NCBI GenBank assembly: GCA_015478725.1 | Contig: JADMIG010000001.1 | Location: 412,748 to 476,747 of the forward strand | Origin: Chloroflexota bacterium | GTDB taxonomy: Bacteria > Chloroflexota > Limnocylindria > Limnocylindrales > CSP1-4 | DNA length: 64,000 nt | Reading direction: 5' to 3' | Translations under genes and position numbers: made by a program | Notes under the pieces: generated by a model | The model's input: the letters and a program-made list of their open reading frames with translations, nothing else | What the model was told of the DNA's origin: nothing | Database searches by the model: none | In this document: in pieces, positions 1-7,146 of the stretch | How positions within the stretch are numbered: the stretch's first letter is position 1 | Layout of the letters: each line of letters begins with the position of its first letter

Positions 1-387
1 CGTGAACTCGCGGGTCGTGGTCCCGCTCGCGACCTCGACGCGTCCCGGTGCGACGATCCGTCCCGATCCGTGGATCGTGGCCGCGCCGGCTGCCTCGAGG
101 GCGCGAATGTGGCCGGAGTCGTCCGGCTCGCTCGCCTCCGGAGCACGATTCACCATGTAGTCGCGTCGCGCCGACGCTCGCGGCCAGTCGTAGGCGGCAC
201 CCTCCGCGAGGTGGCAGGCGGCCGAGTTGAGCAGCGCCTTCGAGGGGACGCAACCGATGTGGGGACACGACCCGCCAAACCATTCGCGATCGAGGATGAG
301 GACGGATGCATCCCGCCGCCGCGCCTCGTGGGCGGCGGCCTCGCCGGCCGGGCCGGCGCCGATGATGACGAAGTCGTATGACTCCAT
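1..387 (-). CDS. Pyridine nucleotide-disulfide oxidoreductase, N-terminal part (runs off the window)
   Basis: This is the N-terminal ~129 residues of a flavoprotein; the rest lies beyond position 1. The start MESYDFVIIGAGPAGEAA is a Rossmann GxGxxG FAD-binding motif. Near residue 40 comes FGGSCPHIGCVPSKALL, which carries the CxxxxC redox-active disulfide of class I disulfide oxidoreductases (dihydrolipoamide dehydrogenase, mercuric reductase and relatives). The NAD(P) and dimerisation domains are not visible, so the substrate cannot be assigned. An alternative in-frame ATG four codons upstream (399) is possible. The gene is followed on the same strand by two methyltransferase genes. Confidence 0.85.
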   Translation of the reverse strand, partial: MESYDFVIIGAGPAGEAAAHEARRRDASVLILDREWFGGSCPHIGCVPSKALLNSAACHLAEGAAYDWPRASARRDYMVNRAPEASEPDDSGHIRALEAAGAATIHGSGRIVAPGRVEVASGTTTREFT

Positions 388-422
388 GAGCGACCCCATG
401 AACGCCGTTCGCGCGCTGCCGC

Positions 423-1280
423 CTATGGTGCCGCAACCGGCAGGTCGCGGTGTGGCCGTCCGGCGATGGTTGCGCTCCGCTGGCGGAGCGCCTCGTAGAA
501 CAGGACGGCAGCGGCCGCCGAGACGTTGAGGCTGTCCGCCGCGCCGCGCATCGGCAGGCGTAGGGCGACGACATCGGCTCCGTGCCAGGTCGGAGTGAGC
601 CCGGCCGACTCGGAACCGAGGATCACGGCCACCGCTCCGCGGAGGTCCGTGTCCCATGGATCGGCCGTGCCGTCCACTCGGGCGGCGACGATCCGCAACC
701 CGCGATCCCGCAGCCAGGCGAGGGTCTCGAGAGCCGTCGCGGCGACGACGGGCCGGGCGAAGATCGTCCCGATACTGGCCCGGATGGTGTTCGGATTGAC
801 GAGGTCGGTGGCGGGGTCCGCCGCGATGACCGCGTCGATGCCGGCGCCATCCGCCGAGCGGAGGATCGCCCCCAGGTTGCCGGGCTTCTCGACGCCCTCG
901 ACGACCGCGACGAGTGGCCGGGGCGGCAGCTCGATGTCGGCGAGCCGCTGGACGCGCGGCCGGACGACCGCGACGATGCCGTCGCTCCGGTCGCCGAACG
1001 CGAGCTTGTCGAGGACGGCGCGACTGACGGGCGTGAGCCGCGGGCCTCGCGCCGCGGAGAGGCGCGTCCGGACGTCGCGGGCGTCGTCGCTCTCGACGCG
1101 TGGGTCGCACACGTACGCCTCGACGATCTCGATGCCGGCGTCGAGGGCACGGCCGATCTCGCGTGCTCCGTCCACGATCGTGAGGCCGGTCGCGTCGCGA
1201 TGCCGTCGGTCGCGGAGGCGGACCGCTTCCCTGATGCGGGGATTGGCGAGGCTTGTGATCGGATGGCCGTCGTCGATCAC
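423..1280 (-). CDS. TrmH/SpoU-family RNA 2'-O-ribose methyltransferase
   Basis: A 285-residue SPOUT enzyme predicted to transfer a methyl group from SAM to a ribose 2'-OH in rRNA or tRNA. An N-terminal ~100-residue substrate-binding domain precedes the knotted catalytic domain. The three SpoU motifs are present: GNLGAILRSADGAG with the catalytic Asn/Arg, VILGSESAGL, and LPMRGAADSLNVSAAAAVLF at the C terminus. The length fits the RlmB/TsnR-like branch, but the target nucleotide cannot be told from sequence. The GTG start overlaps the stop of the upstream methyltransferase gene (GTGA, 1277-1280), so the two are co-transcribed and probably coupled. Confidence 0.92.
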   Translation of the reverse strand: MIDDGHPITSLANPRIREAVRLRDRRHRDATGLTIVDGAREIGRALDAGIEIVEAYVCDPRVESDDARDVRTRLSAARGPRLTPVSRAVLDKLAFGDRSDGIVAVVRPRVQRLADIELPPRPLVAVVEGVEKPGNLGAILRSADGAGIDAVIAADPATDLVNPNTIRASIGTIFARPVVAATALETLAWLRDRGLRIVAARVDGTADPWDTDLRGAVAVILGSESAGLTPTWHGADVVALRLPMRGAADSLNVSAAAAVLFYEALRQRSATIAGRPHRDLPVAAP

Positions 1281-2167
1281 GGCCGCTCCCGTGTCCAGAA
1301 CACGGACCAGCCGAGCCAGAGGCTCACTCCGGACGCGCTCGTCAGCTCCATCTCACGGACATCGGGATGACCCGGACCGACCGTCGATGCCAGCCACGTG
1401 TGGAGCTCGGAAGCGCCGATCCCCGGCGTGTGGGTGGTCACGACGAGGAACGCAGCGGGTCCGTCGGCGAGCAGTCTGGCGCAGATCGAGAGCAGGTCCG
1501 GCAGATCGCGCTCGAGGCGCCATTCCGTGCCGCCCGGACCGTGTCCGTAGGTGGGTGGATCGAGCACGATCCCGTCGTAGCGACGGCCGCGGCGCGCCTC
1601 CCGCCGGGCGAACGAGATGGCGTCATCGGCGATCCAGCGGATGGGCCGATCGCCGAGCCCGCTCAGCTCGGCGTTCCGCCGTGCCCAGGCGACCGCCGGC
1701 CGGGACCCATCCACATGCGTCGTGACGGCGCCCGCGTGCGCTGCGGCGAGCGTGCTCCCTCCGGTGTGCCCGAAGAGGTTGAGGATCCGTGAGGGTTCAG
1801 TCGGCTCGCTCTCGCGTGGACCGCGATCAAGGCGACCGGCGATCCAGCGCCGGTTCGGTGCCTGCTCGGGGAAGACGCCCACCTGGCCGGACGGGGCGAG
1901 CCGGAGCTCGAACGTCAGGGCGTCCTCGCTGAGCGTCCACGGCTCGATCGGCTCGATCGGCTCGCCGTTCCGCGTGATCCAGCGGGCATGGATGACATCG
2001 CCACCAGCCTCCCGCTCGAATCGGGCGTCGGCGGCGGCCCAGGCGGCGGCTTCGCGCCGGGGTCCGATGGCGGTCGGAGCCGGTCGGTCGAGCACGACCC
2101 CCCCGAACCGCTCGAGCCGGCGCTCGTCGCCGGCATCGAGGAGAGCGTAGTCCGGCGTCGTCTGCAC
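1277..2167 (-). CDS. Class I SAM-dependent methyltransferase, RlmI/RlmK-like
   Basis: A 296-residue Rossmann methyltransferase. Motif I reads NLFGHTGGSTLAAAHAGA and is followed by an acidic loop with HVDGS. Motif IV is VLDPPTYGHGPGG, the DPP-Y signature of N- or C5-methylating enzymes of the RlmI/RlmK type that act on 23S rRNA cytosine or guanine. No PUA domain is visible at the N terminus, unlike E. coli RlmI. Its partner downstream is another RNA methyltransferase joined by a GTGA overlap, which supports an rRNA-modification role. The start used is GTG; the exact substrate is unknown. Confidence 0.85.
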   Translation of the reverse strand: MQTTPDYALLDAGDERRLERFGGVVLDRPAPTAIGPRREAAAWAAADARFEREAGGDVIHARWITRNGEPIEPIEPWTLSEDALTFELRLAPSGQVGVFPEQAPNRRWIAGRLDRGPRESEPTEPSRILNLFGHTGGSTLAAAHAGAVTTHVDGSRPAVAWARRNAELSGLGDRPIRWIADDAISFARREARRGRRYDGIVLDPPTYGHGPGGTEWRLERDLPDLLSICARLLADGPAAFLVVTTHTPGIGASELHTWLASTVGPGHPDVREMELTSASGVSLWLGWSVFWTRERP

Positions 2168-2239
2168 CCGGTCATCATCGCCGGATGGCGATGATGACGC
2201 AGGCTGGCCGGTCGCAAAGGGCGCGCCGGGCGCGAGGGC

Positions 2240-3760
2240 CTACGGGACGACGAGGTGGACCGGGTTGCCGAGGATGTCGACCCGCCAGGTCGTGCGGTCA
2301 TGCGCCGCGCCGCCCGAGTAGTTGTACTGGATCTTCCACCAGCCGTTTCCCGGCGCGGTGTACGCGCTCGGGATGACCGCCCGAAGGACGACCCAGTGCC
2401 CGTTGTAGTAGCGGGTGCCGCTCGAGGTGGTCACGAGGGTCGTCGTCGGGCCGCTCTGTGGGGGCGTTGCGGTGCCGTTCACGCCGGCGTCAAAGTAGGT
2501 GAAGCTGACTGGCGCGTACGTATTCGCTCCGGTGGGGATCAGGACGCCGAGGGACGCGTTCCCATTCGCATCGCCCGGGTCGAAGAGGCGGATCTCGACG
2601 GTCTTGCCAGCATAGTTCGCGGCGATCTGGGCGAGGTACAGGTTCGTGATGCCCGAGTTCATGTTCGCGTAGATGGACATCGATCCGAGACCGTAGAGCT
2701 CCGGCTGCGGCCCGCTCGACGCGACGGCGCGGATCGAGAACTGGTTCGAGAGGTTGCCGACGAGGGTGGTCTGGACGTTGATCCTGTAGAGGCCGGGTTT
2801 TGGCGCCGCGATCGTGTAGAACGAGATCCACTTGCCGACGTAGTCGCCGGTCACGGGGTCGATGCTCACATACGTGCTGCTGCACGATGCCGGGTACGTG
2901 GTGGACTGCAGCGCGACGTCATCGGCGTAGGTGAGCGGCGTCGGGGAGACGTCGTAGAGGGTGAACGTCGTGTCCACCTGGCTGCCCCCGCCTCCCGGGT
3001 AGAGGTTGGAAACGTCGCCCGTGTCGTTGAACTGCGAGCTTCGTCCGCAGAACTCCGGGTCGTACAGGGAGACCGTGATCGGTCCGCTGCCCGCCGCGAC
3101 CTTGATGCCATAGTTGTAGGCGCCGGGAACGCCCGGTGACGGGGCGATGTACTCGGGATTGGCGACGCCGCTCGGGGTCATCACCTTGGTGGCGTAGGGG
3201 TCGCCGTTCTCCTTGGCGGTGTTCGTGCCCTGGATGGCCGCCCAGAAATTGAGCTTGTTCCCGTTGAGGTCCGTGGCGTTCGGGTCGCCGAAGTAGTTCA
3301 GCGGACTGCCCATCGGAACGGGGAGCACGTACTCCGCGCTCGAGTTGCGCGACACGGTGATCGTGCTGATGCCGAACACCCGCATGAAGAACGTGTCGAT
3401 CGGGGCGCTGAGCGTGACATCCAGGCGGCGTGGGTTCGTGACATTGGGGCTGTCCGTCAGGACGACGCCGCCCGTGCCGCTGACGTAACCGTTTTTCTTT
3501 GCCTCGGCCTTCGCCAATGTGTCCGCAGTGATCGGGTCGCCTGGCAGGTAGACAACCCCCGCGAGGGCGGCCGCGTCGGCGGCGCGCTGGACCCGCAGGG
3601 TGTTCGCCCAATACCACGAGATGTCGACGACGATCGCCATGAGCCCGATGAAGAAGATGAGGCCGCCGGCGAACATGACGATGACCTGGCCGCGCGAGCG
3701 TTCACCATTGGTGCGGTGGGTCCGCCGCGAGCGGGTCGCGACGACGGAGGCGGCGTTCAC
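2240..3760 (-). CDS. TadG-like pseudopilin with large ectodomain (paralogue 2)
   Basis: A 506-residue envelope protein. A short basic N terminus (RSRRTHRTNGERSRGQ) precedes the hydrophobic segment VIVMFAGGLIFFIGLMAIVV, then an amphipathic helix with WYWANTLRVQRAADAAALAG, the TadG/TadE-type pilin-like module. The remaining ~430 residues are a Ser/Thr/Gly/Tyr-rich extracellular region in at least two beta-rich parts. A segment beginning LYGLGSMSIYAN is followed by IRLFDPGDANGNASL, and the protein ends TWRVDILGNPVHLVVP. The same layout and closing motif occur in the gene just upstream, so the pair is a tandem duplication. The GTG start at 3760 overlaps the upstream stop as GTGA; starts further upstream would run into the previous coding region. 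Confidence 0.82.
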   Translation of the reverse strand: MNAASVVATRSRRTHRTNGERSRGQVIVMFAGGLIFFIGLMAIVVDISWYWANTLRVQRAADAAALAGVVYLPGDPITADTLAKAEAKKNGYVSGTGGVVLTDSPNVTNPRRLDVTLSAPIDTFFMRVFGISTITVSRNSSAEYVLPVPMGSPLNYFGDPNATDLNGNKLNFWAAIQGTNTAKENGDPYATKVMTPSGVANPEYIAPSPGVPGAYNYGIKVAAGSGPITVSLYDPEFCGRSSQFNDTGDVSNLYPGGGGSQVDTTFTLYDVSPTPLTYADDVALQSTTYPASCSSTYVSIDPVTGDYVGKWISFYTIAAPKPGLYRINVQTTLVGNLSNQFSIRAVASSGPQPELYGLGSMSIYANMNSGITNLYLAQIAANYAGKTVEIRLFDPGDANGNASLGVLIPTGANTYAPVSFTYFDAGVNGTATPPQSGPTTTLVTTSSGTRYYNGHWVVLRAVIPSAYTAPGNGWWKIQYNYSGGAAHDRTTWRVDILGNPVHLVVP

Positions 3761-5490
3761 GGGACCACCAGGTGGACCGGGTTGCCGCGAATGTTGACCA
3801 TCCATGTCGTTGTGTCGTTGCCTCCCTGGACGTTGTATTCGATCTTCCACCAGCCGGGCTGCGTCTCTCCGGGCGGCGTCAAGCCCCCGGCACCGTAGGT
3901 CGAGTCGAGGGGGATGAGGATCCGGACCCAGGTGTTGTTGAAGCTGCTCGAGCCGCTCTTCGCGGTCTGGAGCGTCGTCCGGTTCGTTCCGGAGCACGCG
4001 TCGCTCCGTCCGGCGATGCAGTTCGAGCCGGTCGTGTTGAGGTTGAACGTGGTGTAGTTGAACTCCGCGTAGTTGTACGCGTTGCCGTCCGGGCTCAGGA
4101 TGCGGAGGTACGCGTTGCCGCCGACGTCGCCCGGATCGAACAGGTCGATCTCCAGCGTCTTGCCCGCCGCGGTCTTGTCGATCTGGGCGAGGTAGAAGCT
4201 CTGGATGCCGCTCGGCAGGATGTTGTAGGCGGCCATCTTGCCGAGGCCATAGACGCGCGGGGAAGCGCCGCCGGTGCCCGTGGGCCCGGTGACCTCGATC
4301 CCGAAGTCGTTCTCCGCCTGGGCCTTCCAGTTCGTCGCGACCTTGACCGTCGCCGAGAGGACGTTGAGGCGGTAGACCCCGGCGGGCAGGTTCGTCGCGA
4401 TCGGCCACCAGCGATCGTGCCAGTAGCCGCCGACCGCGGGGTTCGTGATCTTGCCGTCCGAGCAGTCGATCGCGGCGACGCCGTCGATGCTCTTGGTCCC
4501 GAGCGCCACCTTGAAGCCCGGCGAGCCGTACTTGCCGCTGTAGTCGAACTGGTACTCGTTCGCAAAGAGGCTCCCGGATGAGGCGACGAGCGTGTCGTCG
4601 CCGGTCGTGAAGAGGGTGTTGTTCGTGTTGTAGAGCGAGTAGAAGCTGCCCATCGAGTAGTTCTGGCCGGGCTGGCCCCACTGGCGGCCTGCGTCGGTGT
4701 TGTAGTGGTCGCCCGATCCATAGCTGCCACCGACCGGGCAGAACGTCGGGTCGAAGACGTAGACGGAGCCGCCGTTCGCCGGGACCTCGACCGCGTAGTC
4801 GTAGCCCTTGCCGGTGTAGTCCGGGTTCGTCCCGCCGGCGGGATTGGTCCCGGGGTTCAACGTGTCGTTGTACGGCATGAACGCGTCGCCCTCATTGTGG
4901 ACGTCGCCGGAGGACTGGAAGGCCCCCCAGAAGCCCTTCGAGGCGAGCGTCCCGACACCCGTCGCGTTCGGCACGGCTGTCGTGGAGTCGCAGTTCCTGT
5001 CCGCCGGGGTCGTCAGGCAGTAGATGCCGTAGTAGTTCTCGGGACTGCCCATCGGGACGGGCTGGACATAGACCGCCTTGGCCATGCGGCTGGCGGTGAT
5101 CGTGTCGATCCCGAAGACGCGCATGAAGAACGTCCCGACCGGCGCCGAGACCGTGACATCGAGCTGGCGGGGATCGAGGGTGTCCTGGGCCGGGGTGACG
5201 GCGATGCCGCCGCCGGTGGTGTAGCCGTTCTTCGTCGCCTCGGCGATGGCGTACGACTTCGCCGAGCTCACGTCTCCCGGCAGGTAGACCGCCCCGGCGA
5301 GGGCCGCCGCGTCGGCGGCCCGCTGGACCCGCAGCGTGTTCGCCCAGTACCACGAGATGTCGACGACGATCGCCATGAGCCCGATGAAGAAGATGAGGCC
5401 GCCGGCGAACATGACGATGACCTGGCCGCGCGAACGCGGACGATGCCTGCGGCCGGATCCGTGACGCTCGGCTGATCCGAGGATGAACAT
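3757..5490 (-). CDS. TadG-like pseudopilin with large ectodomain (paralogue 1)
   Basis: A 577-residue paralogue of the following gene. The N-terminal ~70 residues are nearly identical to it: a basic stretch, SRGQVIVMFAGGLIFFIGL, then WYWANTLRVQRAADAAALAG. This is the pilin-like anchor of the TadG (putative Flp pilus assembly) family. The ectodomain is longer and has Cys residues absent from the partner (CLTTPADRNCDS and a C..C pair around NCIAGRSDACSG), which may form disulfides outside the cell. The C-terminal half shares VYGLGKMAAYN, IDLFDPGDVGGNAYL and the ending NIRGNPVHLVVP with its neighbour. No Tad ATPase, secretin or prepilin peptidase gene lies nearby, so assembly would rely on loci elsewhere. 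Confidence 0.85.
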   Translation of the reverse strand: MFILGSAERHGSGRRHRPRSRGQVIVMFAGGLIFFIGLMAIVVDISWYWANTLRVQRAADAAALAGAVYLPGDVSSAKSYAIAEATKNGYTTGGGIAVTPAQDTLDPRQLDVTVSAPVGTFFMRVFGIDTITASRMAKAVYVQPVPMGSPENYYGIYCLTTPADRNCDSTTAVPNATGVGTLASKGFWGAFQSSGDVHNEGDAFMPYNDTLNPGTNPAGGTNPDYTGKGYDYAVEVPANGGSVYVFDPTFCPVGGSYGSGDHYNTDAGRQWGQPGQNYSMGSFYSLYNTNNTLFTTGDDTLVASSGSLFANEYQFDYSGKYGSPGFKVALGTKSIDGVAAIDCSDGKITNPAVGGYWHDRWWPIATNLPAGVYRLNVLSATVKVATNWKAQAENDFGIEVTGPTGTGGASPRVYGLGKMAAYNILPSGIQSFYLAQIDKTAAGKTLEIDLFDPGDVGGNAYLRILSPDGNAYNYAEFNYTTFNLNTTGSNCIAGRSDACSGTNRTTLQTAKSGSSSFNNTWVRILIPLDSTYGAGGLTPPGETQPGWWKIEYNVQGGNDTTTWMVNIRGNPVHLVVP

Positions 5491-5500
5491 CGGGCGACCT

Positions 5501-6130
5501 CTAGTTGGTCGGGTTGAGGGCCATGACGGTGAGATCGCTCATCGGCAGCGTGGCGGGACCGCCACCCCCGCCGAAGAACCCGAAGATCGCGGACATCGGC
5601 GTGACGAGCGTGTAGGTGTACTTGATGCTCACGCCGATCGAGTCGACCGGCGGAGTCGAGTTGTTCCGGGCGCACGCCGTCCAGTTCTGCGCGCCGCTCT
5701 GGCTGAAGACGAGCGCCTGGCCGTCCACGACTGGTCCGGTACCCGGTCCGGTGTACGTCCACGTGTTCGTCTTGGCCGCGCTCACCGGTGCGCCGCTCGC
5801 CGTCGCCGAATAGATCTGGATCTGGCTTACCGAGGAGATGTTGCCGGCGATCGGCGAGCCGGGGCTCGTGAGCACCCGCTCGACGGCGGCGATGATGTTC
5901 GGATCCGGGTCGAACGTCCCGCTCGGGCAGTTCGACGATCCGCCGTTCGCCAGTGCGGCGCCGGTCCGGGCGCCCTCGCGGGTCGAGTACTCGAGGGTGA
6001 GGTTGTGCTGGAAGATGAGGCCGAACTCGAGCATCCCGAAAAGGATGAGGAGGAACATCGGGACGAGGACGGCGTACTCGACGAGCGCCTGACCCCGCTC
6101 GCGGCGCCGGCACCCGTGGGGCCCGTTCAC
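5501..6130 (-). CDS. TadE-like pseudopilin
   Basis: A 209-residue membrane-anchored protein. After a short basic N terminus, RRRERGQALVEYAVLVPMFL and a hydrophobic run form the classical TadE motif (GQALVEYA), with Glu five residues into the hydrophobic segment as in type IV-like prepilins. The C-terminal ~170 residues are polar and extracellular and end in a Gly/Pro-rich stretch. The GTG at 6130 was chosen because it overlaps the upstream stop as GTGA and places the basic segment directly before the membrane helix; starts further upstream would lie inside the previous gene. It is the second gene of a four-gene pseudopilin operon. Confidence 0.85.
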   Translation of the reverse strand: MNGPHGCRRRERGQALVEYAVLVPMFLLILFGMLEFGLIFQHNLTLEYSTREGARTGAALANGGSSNCPSGTFDPDPNIIAAVERVLTSPGSPIAGNISSVSQIQIYSATASGAPVSAAKTNTWTYTGPGTGPVVDGQALVFSQSGAQNWTACARNNSTPPVDSIGVSIKYTYTLVTPMSAIFGFFGGGGGPATLPMSDLTVMALNPTN

Positions 6131-6792
6131 AGGACCGGCTCCATGCGCATCGCGTTGGACGGCGTGAACGTCCAGGTGAACGGCAGCCCGGTGAGATTCT
6201 GGAGCGGCGTGTGCCATGGATAGTCGTACGTGATCCGGACGCCGATCGTATCGAGGCCCGGGTGATTCCGGCCCACGCTGTCAGTCCCGCACCCGGCGAG
6301 GATGTTGCAGCGATCCTTCTCGAGGTAACCGGCCGGGACCGGGGGATCCGTGTACGGGACGGTCATGTTCACGCCGTTCACCGTGCAGCTCTTCGTACCG
6401 CCTCGCGTGTAGGTGTTGATCGCCCCGGCGATCGGCTGGCCCGTCGTCTGGTTCGCCCAGTAGATCTCCACCGTCTTGATCTGCGCGGCATCGGCCGGCG
6501 CGGTCACGTCCTGCTCGACCTTCTGGAGGATCACGCAGTCGCCGCCGGACGTGTCGCCCGCCTCGGCCGCAATGAGCGCCGCGTCGCGCGAGGCGAACGT
6601 CGAGGCGAGGAGCGCGTTGAAGAGGAAGCCGAACTCGATGACCGCGGTCATGACGACGAGGAACAGCGGCACGACAAGGGCGAACTCGACGAGCGACTGG
6701 CCGCGCGAGTGGCGCCGCGACAGACGGACGGGATGTGACCGGACGGGCCGGCGACCCAGTCGCGTGCGGTTCGCTGCGTTCTGTGGGCTCAT
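6127..6792 (-). CDS. TadE-like pseudopilin, first gene of the tad-like operon
   Basis: A 221-residue protein starting MSPQNAANRTRLG. The prepilin-like segment reads RRHSRGQSLVEFALVVPLFL, then more hydrophobic residues and an amphipathic helix. The ectodomain has four Cys residues (GGDCVILQ, KSCTVNG, DRCNILAGC) that could make disulfides after export. Longer in-frame starts exist up to 6993 but encode an Arg/Pro-rich stretch with no conserved look, so ATG 6792 is preferred. The four genes 6792-2240 are spaced by 4-bp overlaps or a gap of about 10 bp and must share one transcript. Confidence 0.83.
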   Translation of the reverse strand: MSPQNAANRTRLGRRPVRSHPVRLSRRHSRGQSLVEFALVVPLFLVVMTAVIEFGFLFNALLASTFASRDAALIAAEAGDTSGGDCVILQKVEQDVTAPADAAQIKTVEIYWANQTTGQPIAGAINTYTRGGTKSCTVNGVNMTVPYTDPPVPAGYLEKDRCNILAGCGTDSVGRNHPGLDTIGVRITYDYPWHTPLQNLTGLPFTWTFTPSNAMRMEPVL

Positions 6793-7039
6793 CGATGTGC
6801 AGTGCCTCAAGGCTGGGCCCCTCGACGAGAGGCCGACCGGACGTGGATTGTCCCGGCCGGACCTTGCGGCGCACATTGCAGAATCGACACATTCGCGGGC
6901 GCCGATCGTACGGGGACGACCCGCCATCCGTACCAGCCGGGCGTCCCGCCGGACATCCCGCCGGGCGGCGATCCGCGGCCGGCGGTTCGGCATGCGCTAT
7001 CATCCAGCGGCGGCGCGACGGAACCGCGTCGCACCCCAT

Positions 7040-7116
7040 GGGCGGCTAGCTCAGCTGGTTAGAGCACTTGCTTGACATGCAAGAGGTCACTGGTTCGAGT
7101 CCAGTGTCGCCCACCA
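7040..7116 (+). tRNA. tRNA-Val (anticodon GAC), CCA encoded
   Basis: A 77-nt tRNA. The acceptor stem GGGCGGC pairs with GTCGCCC, leaving discriminator A and an encoded CCA. The D arm is GCTC..GAGC. The anticodon stem CTTGC/GCAAG encloses the loop TTGACAT with anticodon GAC (Val). The T arm is ACTGG/CCAGT around TTCGAGT. A possible -10 hexamer TATCAT lies at 6998-7003. The thrS start codon is only 30 nt downstream. Confidence 0.96.
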
Positions 7117-7146
7117 CGCGGTCGCACGCGCGAGCGGGAGGACCCG

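Noticed and set aside
526-1725. Long plus-strand open frame opposite the two methyltransferase genes
   Set aside because: Arg/Ser/Ala/Pro-rich shadow translation of high-G+C genes on the other strand; no conserved motif.
3490-3500. Intrinsic terminator at the T-rich run
   Set aside because: The T-run lies inside the TadG-like coding sequence and is not preceded by a stable G+C hairpin.
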